A stretch of 64,000 nucleotides of DNA, from contig OZ023273.1 of assembly GCA_964007475.1 (NCBI GenBank), forward strand, positions 62,196,108-62,260,107, given 5' to 3'. Origin of the DNA: Hybos culiciformis. Lineage: Eukaryota; Arthropoda; Insecta; Diptera; Hybotidae. Positions 1 to 11,500 of this stretch are shown piece by piece. The position numbers and the translations under genes are program-made. Position 1 is the stretch's first letter. Each line of letters starts with the position of its first letter. A model generated the notes under the pieces. That model ran no database searches, had not been told where the DNA came from, and saw nothing but the letters and a program-made list of their open reading frames with translations.

Positions 1-202
1 CTATTGGATTTTAGTTCTTGGGAAATGAATTGGCAAGTTAAAAAACATCATTCGTTCAATTAAGTTTTTTCGACACTTTCATCGCATTGTCAAAATTTTA
101 AATTGCTTTTCTAAATAGACTCACTTTAGAAAAAACAAATAATAGAGTTTAGTAAAATTATTTTTTTCAAATTTCTACTTGGAAAAAAAAATATAGGTAC
201 AA
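1..202. other. AT-rich flank, no gene seen
   Basis: Very AT-rich sequence without a credible reading frame, RNA gene or repeat. It ends at the target-site duplication of the first palindromic MITE. Confidence 0.5.
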
Positions 203-420
203 CCATAGATTAAGAATACAGAAAGATGGGAACTTCATACGACATTATTTTTGGCATTTTCTTGTGAATGTGTTAGTAAAACAAAATAAAATACGTGATA
301 ATTATCAATGTATGAAAAGAATTTTATTTAGTTTTACTAACACCTTCACAATAAAATACCAAAAAAGACTGAAAAAATGTTGTATGAAACTTCCAATCTT
401 TCTGTATTCTTAATCTATGG
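203..420 (+). mobile_element. Palindromic MITE, family 1, copy 1 (218 bp)
   Basis: The terminal inverted repeats are about 26 bp and begin CCATAGATTAAGAATACAGA; the right end is the reverse complement. The inverted match continues imperfectly through most of the element (GTGTTAGTAAAAC on the left, GTTTTACTAACAC on the right), so the transcript could fold into one long hairpin with a loop near 290-310. The flanks carry a perfect 5-bp duplication TACAA (198-202 and 421-425). A second copy lies at 55244-55460 in the opposite orientation. There is no coding capacity, so it would be mobilised in trans; the superfamily is not determined. Confidence 0.88.
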
Positions 421-425
421 TACAA

Positions 426-2964
426 CTTAAATAATTTTCACAAAACATAAGGAATGACACGAGAGCTATGTTCTTATCCATATTAACTAGGTACATATAT
501 AAATTTAATGCATTATTTTGTTATATCAAATAAGTCGCTTACAGCGTTTTATATTAGAAAACACTGTAAGTAATTTTTACTATGTAATTTCGAAAGAATT
601 TTGTAATACTTAATGCTTACTATGCATTTACTTGCAACTTTATTTATTATTATTGCTTACTTTTAAAAAACTAAAAATATGTATAAAAATCAAAATAATA
701 AAAATTGTTATCAAATTACGTAAAAACCCATTGTTTTTATATAAGTAAGTATTACTATAAAAAAGCTTCGTTAAGTGTTATATTAAAAACAAAAAAAAAT
801 GTAGTGTCTGAATAAAATAATGTAGATAGGTATTATAAAAAATAAATTATTGTTTATGATTATGAATGTTCATTTATTATAGAGTAAGTCGGTATTTATC
901 TGTCTCTATACCTACTTCATGTAAAAGAAATTTTCAATCTTTGCGGCATAAAAAAAAAAGTAAATAATTAATTCTAATTGAAATGTTAAAGTAAGATACA
1001 TTATGTGCAAGTATTATGTGTCGGATGTATCATTAAGCTCAAGAAAACTATCAGTTTTGTCATTCAGTTACAATTACTATATGGATGTATGTATGTTCGC
1101 AAACTGTACTTACTGGAACTAATATGTTACTTACTGGAACTAATATGTTACAGTTGAAACATAAATTTTTTGGAATTAATTTAATTCGATGATGATTTTA
1201 CTAAATATTAGTTTCAGTTGATCGAGAACAAAGAAAAGTTATGTCTAAAAAGACAGAAAAAATGTGTAAAATTATCTTTTATTTTAGCTCGAAAAAAGAT
1301 CACATGTTAGACGCACATAATATATAATAATAATACTTACTTATACATAGAATTTTTTATTTTGTATTTTGGTACACAAGAAGTAATAAACCAATTCATA
1401 ATCAAAATATATTATTATATTTGTATCGCAGGTCTCTTATTAACACATAAATTTAACAAAATCATGTTAATACCCTGATTCAAGGTTAAATTTAATCGCT
1501 ATGTAACTATACAATTAAATATATGTATATATAATTTCTATTTCATATTCATTCTAATATTTAGTAAGATCGCAAAACGCTTATTAGAATTTGTATAAGA
1601 GAAAAAAAATATTGTCAATAAGAATTACGCAAGTTTTGACCAAATATTAGACCGGATATAATGGAGCTAAGTAATTTTTCATTGAAAAAAATTTTAAGAA
1701 TTGTGTTACACACGTAAAAAAATATTCACGCGCCGCGCCATAAGAATCATTCAAAAACACAATGCCAACATTTTTATTTATTTTAAATCAACAATGTGAA
1801 CTTGTTTTAAAAACATTTATATTTCTCTTAAAGGAAATGAAATATATATAATAATAAGTTTATGTACTTAAAAAGAATAATATTTTTCAAGTAATTTGTT
1901 ATTAAAGCTGACTAAGTGTATTAAATACATGTATTTCAATATTGGCGATTAATATACTTTGGTCCACAAAGCCAATGAAATGGCCAAGGAAAAGTTTATT
2001 GGTATTTTTTTAAAGTATGTAGGTATCTCATAATTGCATTTTCATAACAATAGACAGTCTTTAAAATGTGGATGAAGAAGATTTTTACATAATATTTCGT
2101 TATCATTGTGTTTCGGAAGAGATTGATAGCTTTTAAATTAGGAACTGTATATTTACCATAATAGACTTAGTTTTGTCATGTGGCCTTATTAAATTACTTT
2201 CGAGTATGTCATCTTGGTATTTATTATGATTTTTTCAAAATATTTTGAAATTATATTTATATATATGCCTGTGCTAGAATGGAATAGTATCTATATGTAT
2301 AATATTAATATATGTGCACATATATCGTAGATATATAAACAAGACATTGTGTGACACAAAACAAAAAATAAAAATAACTTTTTATTATGCTTTTGTCACA
2401 CTCATAAACTGATAATTTTTTTTTGGCAGCTACACATAGTTAGACTTATTCAATTATTATCTTATCACCAAATTTTAATTTAAAAATATTTTTTTATTTA
2501 AAATTTTTTTTTTTAACTTTAATAAACTTATTTTTTTTTTTTACAAATTTTTAAATACATTGCAGTTAATTAATGTTATATAATTGATTTGATACATACA
2601 TAAGTAGGTACTTAGTTTCTTATAAAAATAATATCTTGGCATCCTAAAAATAATATAAGTGCTTATGTTCTAAGAATAAATAACACTATCGGCTGATTAT
2701 CTTTTTGTGTTGTACATTCTACCGATAACAAAAATGTCAAAAATTTCCGGTCACTTTCAGATAATAAATTTAAAATAATTTATTCTAATAAAATTTATTA
2801 TTATTAACTGTGCGATTCTCAGCAACTTATTCAAATGAAAGTTATTGAGAACAATCAAAGATATCCAAACCTATATATAATATCTATTTAAAATTAAAAA
2901 ATTAAACTTTTAATTTTTTTGTCGGTTAAACTAAAATATAATATATATAACCAAAGACTATGTA
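426..2964. other. AT-rich intergenic DNA, no gene seen
   Basis: No ORF with recognisable domains. The only structure seen is a 21-bp unit (ACTTACTGGAACTAATATGTT) repeated twice in tandem at about 1108-1149, plus poly-A/T runs. Confidence 0.5.
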
Positions 2965-3205
2965 CACGTACTTCATAGAGATTTCAGTCCCTTACAAACA
3001 ATACAAATTAAAAAAAATTAAACAAATAATCAAAAAATAACAACAGATCTATATAATTTTTAAAGTTTTAAAAACTTTTGCTAGAGCGAATTCTCAAAGA
3101 AATAAATATATAAACTCATTGGATTGTGATTTAATATTTTTGTTTGTTTTTTTTTTAAATTGTATTTTTTTATATAGGACTGAATCCTCTATGAAATACA
3201 CTACA
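2965..3205. mobile_element. Degenerate foldback element related to 4365-4675
   Basis: The left part (CATAGAGATTTCAGTCCC, then an A-rich run) and the right part (CATTGGATTGTGAT..., ending GGACTGAATCCTCTATG) match the two arms of the intact foldback element at 4365-4675, with many substitutions. The centre (AAAGTTTTAAAAACTTTTG) also matches that element's centre. It reads as an old copy of the same family. The ends are approximate and no target duplication could be read. Confidence 0.6.
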
Positions 3206-4357
3206 AAAAAGGAAAATGAATTTAACGTAAATTTAAAGATCAAGAAATTAAAATTGCATGCTTCAATAATACCTTTTTCAGATTTCTTAAATAATTAAGA
3301 AACATGATTAAACTAATATATGACTCGTCCTAGTTTCGTTGGAGTCTTCCCACCTGCTTAATGTAAAAGTTAATCAAACCTAAGAGTATTATATAAATAA
3401 TAAAAAAATTATAGTAATACATATACTATTATACAATACATATAAGTTTCAAAATACATGTAAATATAAAGAAAATCTTCAACGAAAACTAGAACTGTTG
3501 ACAAACGTACTCTATATTCTGAAAAAGGTACTTTAAGCCACATAAAACCTGGAGGTTAAACAAATTTTTCAGTTTTAAACAAAGTACAAGAAAACTACAC
3601 ATATATATCCCTACCGTTTTTATTATTTGTAAAAATTAAAAATTATGAGGAAAATTTTTGAAGTAGGTATATAATTTTATTATTTCATTGTTATATTCTA
3701 AAATAATAAAAAAAAAATTCTGATCGTAAATATTATTTTCAATAAGATTAAAACGCTTTAATAAAATTTAAATTGAATTTATGTTAAAATATAATTTCAA
3801 AAATTATAATTATGAATGAAAATAATTTTAATTTAAATAAAGTGAAGGTATAAACAAATATGATATAACCTATAACGTATAAATTTCTCTTCTTTATTGT
3901 CACGAGATCTTGTCTGGATTTTAAATTATTCACTAGACCAAATCGAATATTTTATATTTGTGCCATCTTTCATTTGTTTTTAATATTTTTCTCATACGTA
4001 AGAGTATAAATTCATTCATTAATAAATAAACTTGATTATCACAGTATTATATGTATGTACTTAAGTATACAAGTACATACATATTTATTATACACTACAA
4101 AAAATAATGATTCTATTTATTATTTTAAAATTATTATATACGTATTTAATAGGTACATTAACATAAGTTTTGAATGAACATAAGTTTTGAATGAAAACAA
4201 ATTAAAATTATTAATAAATAAGTAGATGTAAATAAAAAAAAAATTAAATTTGCTGGATAAATTTCATTCTGTTTCTCTTTTCAATAGCAAAAGTTTATTC
4301 GAGAGTGAAAGACTGAAAAAAAATCGAACAGCACGTTTATTCAATAATTTTATTTAT
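3206..4357. other. AT-rich intergenic DNA, no gene seen
   Basis: No gene or RNA recognised. A 17-bp direct repeat (ACATAAGTTTTGAATGA, two units) occurs near 4160-4195. Confidence 0.45.
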
Positions 4358-4364
4358 GCAAAAT

Positions 4365-4675
4365 CATAAAGGAAGTATAAATAGAGAAACTAGTCCCATA
4401 CAAAAAATGCAAATACAAATAGTGAAACAAAAAATCCATATCACAACCCCATGAGTTTTTTTTTTGTATTTTTTTTGAGAATTCCACACTCACAAAAGTT
4501 TTTAAAACTTTAAAAATTTTATAGAACTGTTGTTATTTTGAAAGTTTTAAAAGCTTTTGTTCTCAAAAAAATACAAAAAAAAAGATCATGGGGTTGTGAT
4601 ATGGATTTTTTGTTTCACTATTTGTATTTGCATTTTTTGTATGGGACTAGTTTCTCTATTTATAGTTCCTTTATG
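4365..4675. mobile_element. Foldback MITE, 311 bp, about 90-bp inverted arms
   Basis: The left arm (4365-4453) and right arm (4588-4675) are near-perfect reverse complements. They begin CATAAAGGAA, contain GAGAAACTAGTCCCATAC and end near CCCCATGA; a second inverted pair (TTTGTATTTTTTTTGAGAA) lies inside. The flanks carry a perfect 7-bp duplication GCAAAAT (4358-4364 and 4676-4682). A 92-residue open frame across the right arm (4538-4816) has no protein features and is best explained by the repeat. Confidence 0.87.
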
Positions 4676-4682
4676 GCAAAAT

Positions 4683-6290
4683 TAAAATATAATTTCGGCT
4701 CAACTTCCAAAACAGTAACGTTAATTTTAAAAATAAAACGTTCAATAACTCCCCCAAGAAAAACTAATTTAAAAGTTATTCATATTAAAAAAAACAAAAA
4801 AAAAACAATCAAGTAAATAGAACATTATTTAAGATTGAATTATAATATATTCGATTGAGATAGTCTATTAAGAAATGGTTTTCTATTTATATTTTTATAT
4901 AATAGCAAAGAAAATAAAAGCATTAAGAAGGGAAACGCAGAATAGAAATAATTTTAGACAAGGATAGCATATTTTTTTTAGTCCTTCCATTTTCTTTGAT
5001 AATCGTTAAGTTATAAAATTAATATTTTGTTGCTCACATCACATAATTTCTACATGCAAAATAACATAAAATTTTGATCTTCTTATTTTATTTTAATTTT
5101 AAATCATGCATCCAATTTGAGGATCATTCGTAATCTCACATGCTACGGCTTGTCTGCTCGATGGACGAAGTATTCAATATTGTGATACTATGATTCCCAA
5201 AAAATAATAATAAAAATAACAAATAAAAAATACTTACTTATCGCTTTTAAAAATAATACTAAACATTAATAATTTATAAAAATATGTTTACATTTATGTA
5301 CATTTTATTAGAAAATCTATCATAAAAATTTCCAATGAAAAATACCCAAAAGGTAATCAATTATTTATAAATAATTGGCGCCAAGATAAGAAACTTGCAA
5401 TTTTTTTAAATCGTTGTAGGGTTCAATGTCAATGACTGTTAGTCAACGGTTGAATATCGAATTAGTATATACATAATATAAATGTGAATATTATCAAAAA
5501 ATAGAATATCTTATGCATTAGTTATATAGTTATTTAATTCTTAGAATAACAGTGTTAATAATAATAATATTTAAGTAATTTAATTAGTCAGAAGCAAGTA
5601 AAATATCAATTATCTTTAAGCGCTAATGTGTGTGTGTTTTTTTTTTAAATTTTACTATACTTATGCTAGGCTGGTACAAACTTCTCATTAAATATTTCAC
5701 TTGATTTTGGAATTAATCCTCTTAAACTGCAGTAATGATTACATTTAAATTGCAATATTAAAGTGTATTCATCCAATGTCACCGAAAGTCAGTTCTTAAA
5801 TTAAATTTAAATAAAATGCAAAATATCTTTTATATAATTTTTTTTTATAATTTTTAAATTATATTTAAATGGATGATATATTGAAAGGCGGCGTCATTAA
5901 CAACATTAAATGTAATTTTTTACAATTATTAGCTTTAAAAAATTAAAAAATTTCGATTGTAAATTTATTCAATAGATATTCACCTCAAAAACCTCAACAT
6001 TTCTCGAAACTACATTTACTTATTTAACAAAAAAAAAAAACTAAAAACTGATAATGCTTGCCTTTTTGGCCTTGTGGTAACTATTTCCGTTCTTCTGAGT
6101 TATTTTTTTATTTTTTTATTTTCAACAAAAACAATATCTATGAATTATTATTTTTATTTCATATTATTCACTTATTCATGTATGTATATCTTGTTTGTTT
6201 GAAAACGTTATCTGCTTTTTAAGTGATTAATTAAATATATTTTTTCTTAAAAATTAAATTAAATCACTACACAAACTAATGTTTGCCAAA

Positions 6291-6321
<31 letters not shown>

Positions 6322-7069
6322 TAATATGACTATTTGTCTTAAAACTCTGTGTAGTTGTAATATGGTCAAAAAATAAGTATTTTGAAATGATTAAACATTA
6401 AAGACATTTAAGAAATTCCCAGAAAATCAAATAGTTATAGTATAGGTACTTAATTAGATTCATGTATTATATCATAAATAGAAGACTTTTGGATTAAGTA
6501 TTTGATACGAATGAAGGCCAAAACTTACAAAGATTATTTTTTTTATATTTGTTTTCATCATCATCAATAAAAAAAAAAATAATTACTTATGCTATTATTT
6601 TGCAATAATATAATAAATTTACCTACAATGTATAATTATATTAATTTAGGTGACAGAAATATTTTATCAAGATTATACAAAAATCTAATGATTTATTAAA
6701 TAAAATTTAAAATACAAAATAACAAAAAATAATTATGTTTTTATTTATTTTTTATTTTTAGAAAAAAAAAAATATCTTGCTACCTTAAAAGGATCACATT
6801 AATTGCACGTGTAAATGTGTGGCCAATAGAATCAACAAAAAAGAAAAAAAAAATTCCACAGAATTTCATCTAGCAATAAAAAGGATTAACCTATTGTTTT
6901 TTAATGTTATTTTCTTGTCTTACAACATAGAACATTAAAAATATATTTGTTTATTGATCTTAAACTAGAAATATTTACCTTTTGATGTTACTTGATGTGA
7001 AACCTAAGAAGAGAATTTAACAGCATAGAAAAAAAAAAAGTAGAATTATTATTTGTATTGATATTTAGT
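4683..7069. other. AT-rich 5' flank of Akt
   Basis: No protein or RNA gene seen. It contains a pure (AT)n microsatellite at about 6300-6322 and several A/T runs. Any untranslated first exons and the promoter of Akt should lie here, but I see no decisive signal for them. Confidence 0.45.
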
Positions 7070-10000
7070 ATGGAACCACCAGGAAATTATGTTTCGACAG
7101 CACAAATAGTTAAAGAAGGCTGGCTCTATAAACGTGGTGAGCATATAAAAACGTGGCGTGCTCGATATTTTATTCTTAGGGATGATGGTTCGTTAATGGG
7201 TTTTAGAAATCGACCAGATAATGCAACACCGTCCGAACGTTTAAATAATTTCACCGTTAAAGGTTGTCAAATTATGACTGTTGACAGACCAAAACCATAC
7301 ACATTTATTATAAGAGGCCTACAATGGACAAATATCATAGAACGAACGTTTCATGTTGAAACTGAAATAGAACGTCAAGAATGGACAGATGCCATAAGGT
7401 AAATTTAATTTTCAATTTTATATCTTAATCGTTTTATTTATATAACTGATATTAAAGAAAAACAAAAAGTGAAAAATGTGAAAATATTTTATTTTAACAA
7501 ATACCATAGTATAATAAGTATTATTATTCTTCTATGCAAATACTTATATGTTATAAAAATGAAATAAAATTATACCGGTTTGAAGATATAAAAATTTATT
7601 GAATAATTGTAAAAGTTTAGTTAGTTTTTTAAACACAGAAGGAATTTCGGTCATTTCGAAGTTTAATGTAAAAATAAGTTAGAATTCTCGAAAATATTAA
7701 TTAATTTCGGTTTATTTGCTTGTTGGTTCAATTATATACATATGTGTATTATTATATTATGTGTAGAACCTTCTCAGTTGATGGTTTTGTACGTTTACGA
7801 AATTTATAAATACATATTTTGGGAAGTAAACTAAATATGCACAATACAGAAAAATTTGCATATAAGTATTTGTCTTGTTATGCTTATGCTATGTAAAATA
7901 AAAAAAATTCCTTTTCTAAGAATTTTTCAGCAAATTTAAAAATTAATTCCTTTGTGTTATATTATATATGCATAGTTCGGGTAATTTTAGTTTTAAGTTT
8001 TGTTTACCTAGATCGGGTTTATTTTTTTTTATGCTCTGTTCGAAAAAATGTAATCAAAAGAAGATTAGTTGTGAAAAAGGTTTTCCAAAAACAAATACAA
8101 AATTTCAAATTTAATTTTTTTGTTATTCTCTAAATATAATACACTTAATATGGGGTCCTGTACAGTATTTATATAAAATAAATTTAATTTCTTTTAAAAA
8201 TTTAATTAATTATTACGCCAAATTTATTTAAATTAAAGTATTCGTTGGCCGATTATTTATAATGAATACAATTCAAAAACTAAAAAATTCAAAATCGAAA
8301 AAATGTTGAGTTGTTTCTTCAACAAAAATAAAACAAAAAATATTTTTCCACATTTACATAGTCACATATCAAGCTTACATATGTTATTATATGTAAGGTC
8401 TGAAGAATTGTTTTGAATGGAAGTTTTTTTTGGCTAGTTCTTCCACCCATCAGCCACTGATGGGATCAGACTGGACGAACGCGATAAAAACAAACTTTCG
8501 CAGATCATATTATAATAAATGATTGTTTTCATTTTATTCAAAATTAGATTTAATTATTCTAGTTCAAAAAAATTATTTTCAAAAAATATTTAAACATTAT
8601 CACAAAAAAAACAATACTTTTTTCCTTTATTTCAAAATTTAGAAATGTTTCAAATCGTCTTAGTGAATTAGGTGAAACAGCTATGATGCCAACAACATCA
8701 GACATGGACGGTGATGTTGATATGGGTCAAGACGCCGAAAAAGAATTATCAGCACAGTGTTCAAAGCAAGGTACATCAAAGAAAAAGAAAGTGGTAAGCA
8801 AAAATTAAAAAAAATATATAACTATACTATTAAAACTAATATGATCAAAATTACTTTAATTTTTTCAGACACTGGAAGCATTCGAATTTTTAAAAGTTCT
8901 AGGTAAAGGCACATTCGGTAAAGTAATTTTATGCCGGGAAAAATCAACAGAAAAATTATATGCTATTAAAATATTAAAAAAAGAAGTTATCATTCAAAAA
9001 GATGAAGTAGCGCATACTTTAACTGAAAGCAGAGTTCTACAAATAACAAATCATCCATTTTTAATTGTAAGTCAATAAAGGGTATTTTATATATAGAAAA
9101 GACCAATTGAAATAAATTGTAGTTGTTAGCTATAAGATTAATCCAAGAGTGACAATATTAATTTTTTTTTTAAATTAGTAATTAAAAAACATTGTATATA
9201 TAATTATGTAGAGTACATTTTGAGAATACGGTACAATTTTTGTTTAAAAAAACTTTTGATATAAGTTAATTGATTTGGTGTGGGTTTGTTGAAGCCGTCT
9301 TCTAGGCAAAAAATGAAATCTCGTAGAAATGAGAATCATAACAAATAAAAATTAATTTCTAAAAAGGATTGAAGCAACCTATTTTACAGATCAACCTTAT
9401 AGTTTTCTAAAGGAATTTTCATGTAGTTTCATACATTTGTTATGATTTTTATGCCTTTACCTAAGAATGCATTGATCTTGTTTTGCAGATATTCTAATTA
9501 AAACGAAAATTTAAGGTTTTTATAAAATATTAACAAGCATTTTTCACTTTTCAGAGTTTAAAATATTCATTTCAAACAGCTGATCGTTTATGTTTTGTTA
9601 TGCAATACGTAAATGGAGGTGAATTATTTTTTCATTTAAGCCGTGAACGCATATTTTCCGAAGATCGTACTCGATTTTATGGAGCTGAAATAATATCAGC
9701 ACTTGGTTATTTGCATTCACAAGGAATAATTTATCGAGATTTAAAGCTAGAAAATTTATTGTTAGACAAGGATGGTCACATTAAAATTGCTGATTTTGGC
9801 TTATGTAAAGAAGATATTACATATGGCCGGACAACAAAAACATTTTGCGGAACCCCAGAATATTTAGCTCCTGAAGTTTTAGAAGATAATGATTATGGTC
9901 ATGCTGTTGATTGGTGGGGAACGGGGGTTGTCATGTATGAAATGGTGAGCATTCAAAACTTGAAGGTTTCAAGGCAAAAAGCGTTTCACAACGTCCGCAA

Positions 10001-11500
10001 AATACCTAATTTAAAATAATTTTTAATTGAAAAAAATATAATGTTTTATTTGGAATATTCAACAATTCTTGATTTGCTTTTTTTTTGCCGTGAATTCTTC
10101 ATTTCGTAATTTTGTATTGAGAATTAATTGTACAATGAATATTTTTAGATTATTGGGCGTCTTCCATTTTATAATCGAGATCATGATATTTTATTCACAC
10201 TAATATTAATGGAAGATGTTAAATTTCCAAAAAATATATCTGAAGAAGCTAAGAGTCTTTTGAGTGGCTTGTTAGTCAAAAATCCTGCTAAAAGATTGGG
10301 TGGTGGACAAGATGATGTAAAAGAAATTCAGGTTCACCCATTCTTCTCAAGTATAAATTGGAGCGATTTATTACAAAAAAAGGTAATCTAATTATAAAAA
10401 GAAATTCATAAATTTATACTACTATCAACTGGGAAGAGAAGTGGCTGAAGCTCATACTCTTGTACCTTTCTGATTTACTTAATGTGTTAATTTTATTTTC
10501 TTGTTTAATATTTTTATTTTTTTTGTAAATTGTTTTATATTATAATATATTGAGTTCGATTTGTAAACGAATAACGAATATGAGCAGAGACTTGGTGTTC
10601 ACATATTTAATATTCGTATTCAAATACCGAATATTTGTTGTTGTCGTTCAAGCTTAAGAGGCTTGACCAAGTACAAAAAAAATTGCATGATTATAAACTA
10701 CATTGCTATATCAATTACAGATACCTCCTCCTTTCAAACCTCAAGTTACTTCAGAAACTGACACGAGATATTTTGATCGGGAATTTACTGGTGAAAGCGT
10801 TGAACTCACACCTCCTCCTGATTCGGCCAAAGGACAACTGAACGCAATCCAAGAAGAGCCTATGTTTCCTCAAGTAAGTTTTATTTAACAAATAAAAATA
10901 ATTCATAATTTAGGAAAATTATTATGCAAGTCGCAGGTTAGATGAATTATAATCGCTTTTACGGTTATAATGCAGCTTACACAAAAATAAACGAAAAAAA
11001 ATTAATAGAAAACGAATGATTCATTGCTTGATTTATGAAAGCCGAAATTCAATTATTATATTCATCAAATCATTTTAATTAGCATTTGTATGCTTGAATG
11101 TTTGAAAATTGCATTTGATCAAAAACTTACAAGACAATAAAAATTAAATATATTGTTGATTTGAAAAAAAAAAAAAAAATCAGATAAAATACCCATAAAT
11201 AAAGGTCATCGTCTGAATTTAGGTATTCGGGATTGATACTTTAAAATAAGTTTGCTAAACAATTAAAGTAACCAGAGTGCCAAAACAGCAATAAATAAAG
11301 TTTCTCAGAGAGTTTGTAAAGCAATCATTTTCTATTTTAATAAGGTTTTCTTTTCTTCAGAGATTTAATTTTTTGAGACGAAATTTCAGGGATTAAATTT
11401 TTTTCGTTTTTCTTTTTAGTTCAGCTATCAAGATATGGCTTCAACTTTGTCAACTTCCTCGCATATTAGTAGCTCAGCTGGATTAACCTCAATGCAATAA
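7070..11500 (+). CDS. Akt: RAC serine/threonine-protein kinase Akt/PKB (7 coding exons, 511 aa)
   Basis: Coding exons: 7070-7398, 8643-8793, 8869-9066, 9555-9944, 10149-10382, 10721-10873, 11420-11500; all junctions are GT-AG and keep frame. The product has an N-terminal PH domain (about residues 10-112) that binds PI(3,4,5)P3. An acidic linker follows, then an AGC kinase domain (from about 165) with GKGTFG loop, Lys194 (YAIK), YRDLKLEN with Asp288, and DFG at Asp306. The T-loop [13 protein letters not shown] holds Thr322, the PDK1 site. The C-terminal hydrophobic motif FPQFSY has Ser487 as the TORC2-site equivalent and is split by the last intron. The start is ATG at 7070 (MEPPGNYVS); an upstream in-frame TTG at 7058 is not expected to initiate. 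All catalytic residues are intact. Akt relays insulin/PI3K growth and survival signals at membrane and cytoplasm. An AATAAA near 11734 is a plausible poly(A) signal. Confidence 0.97.

Noticed and set aside
4538..4816. 92-codon plus-strand ORF
   Set aside because: Lies across the right arm of a foldback MITE, is Lys-rich from poly-A, and has no domain.
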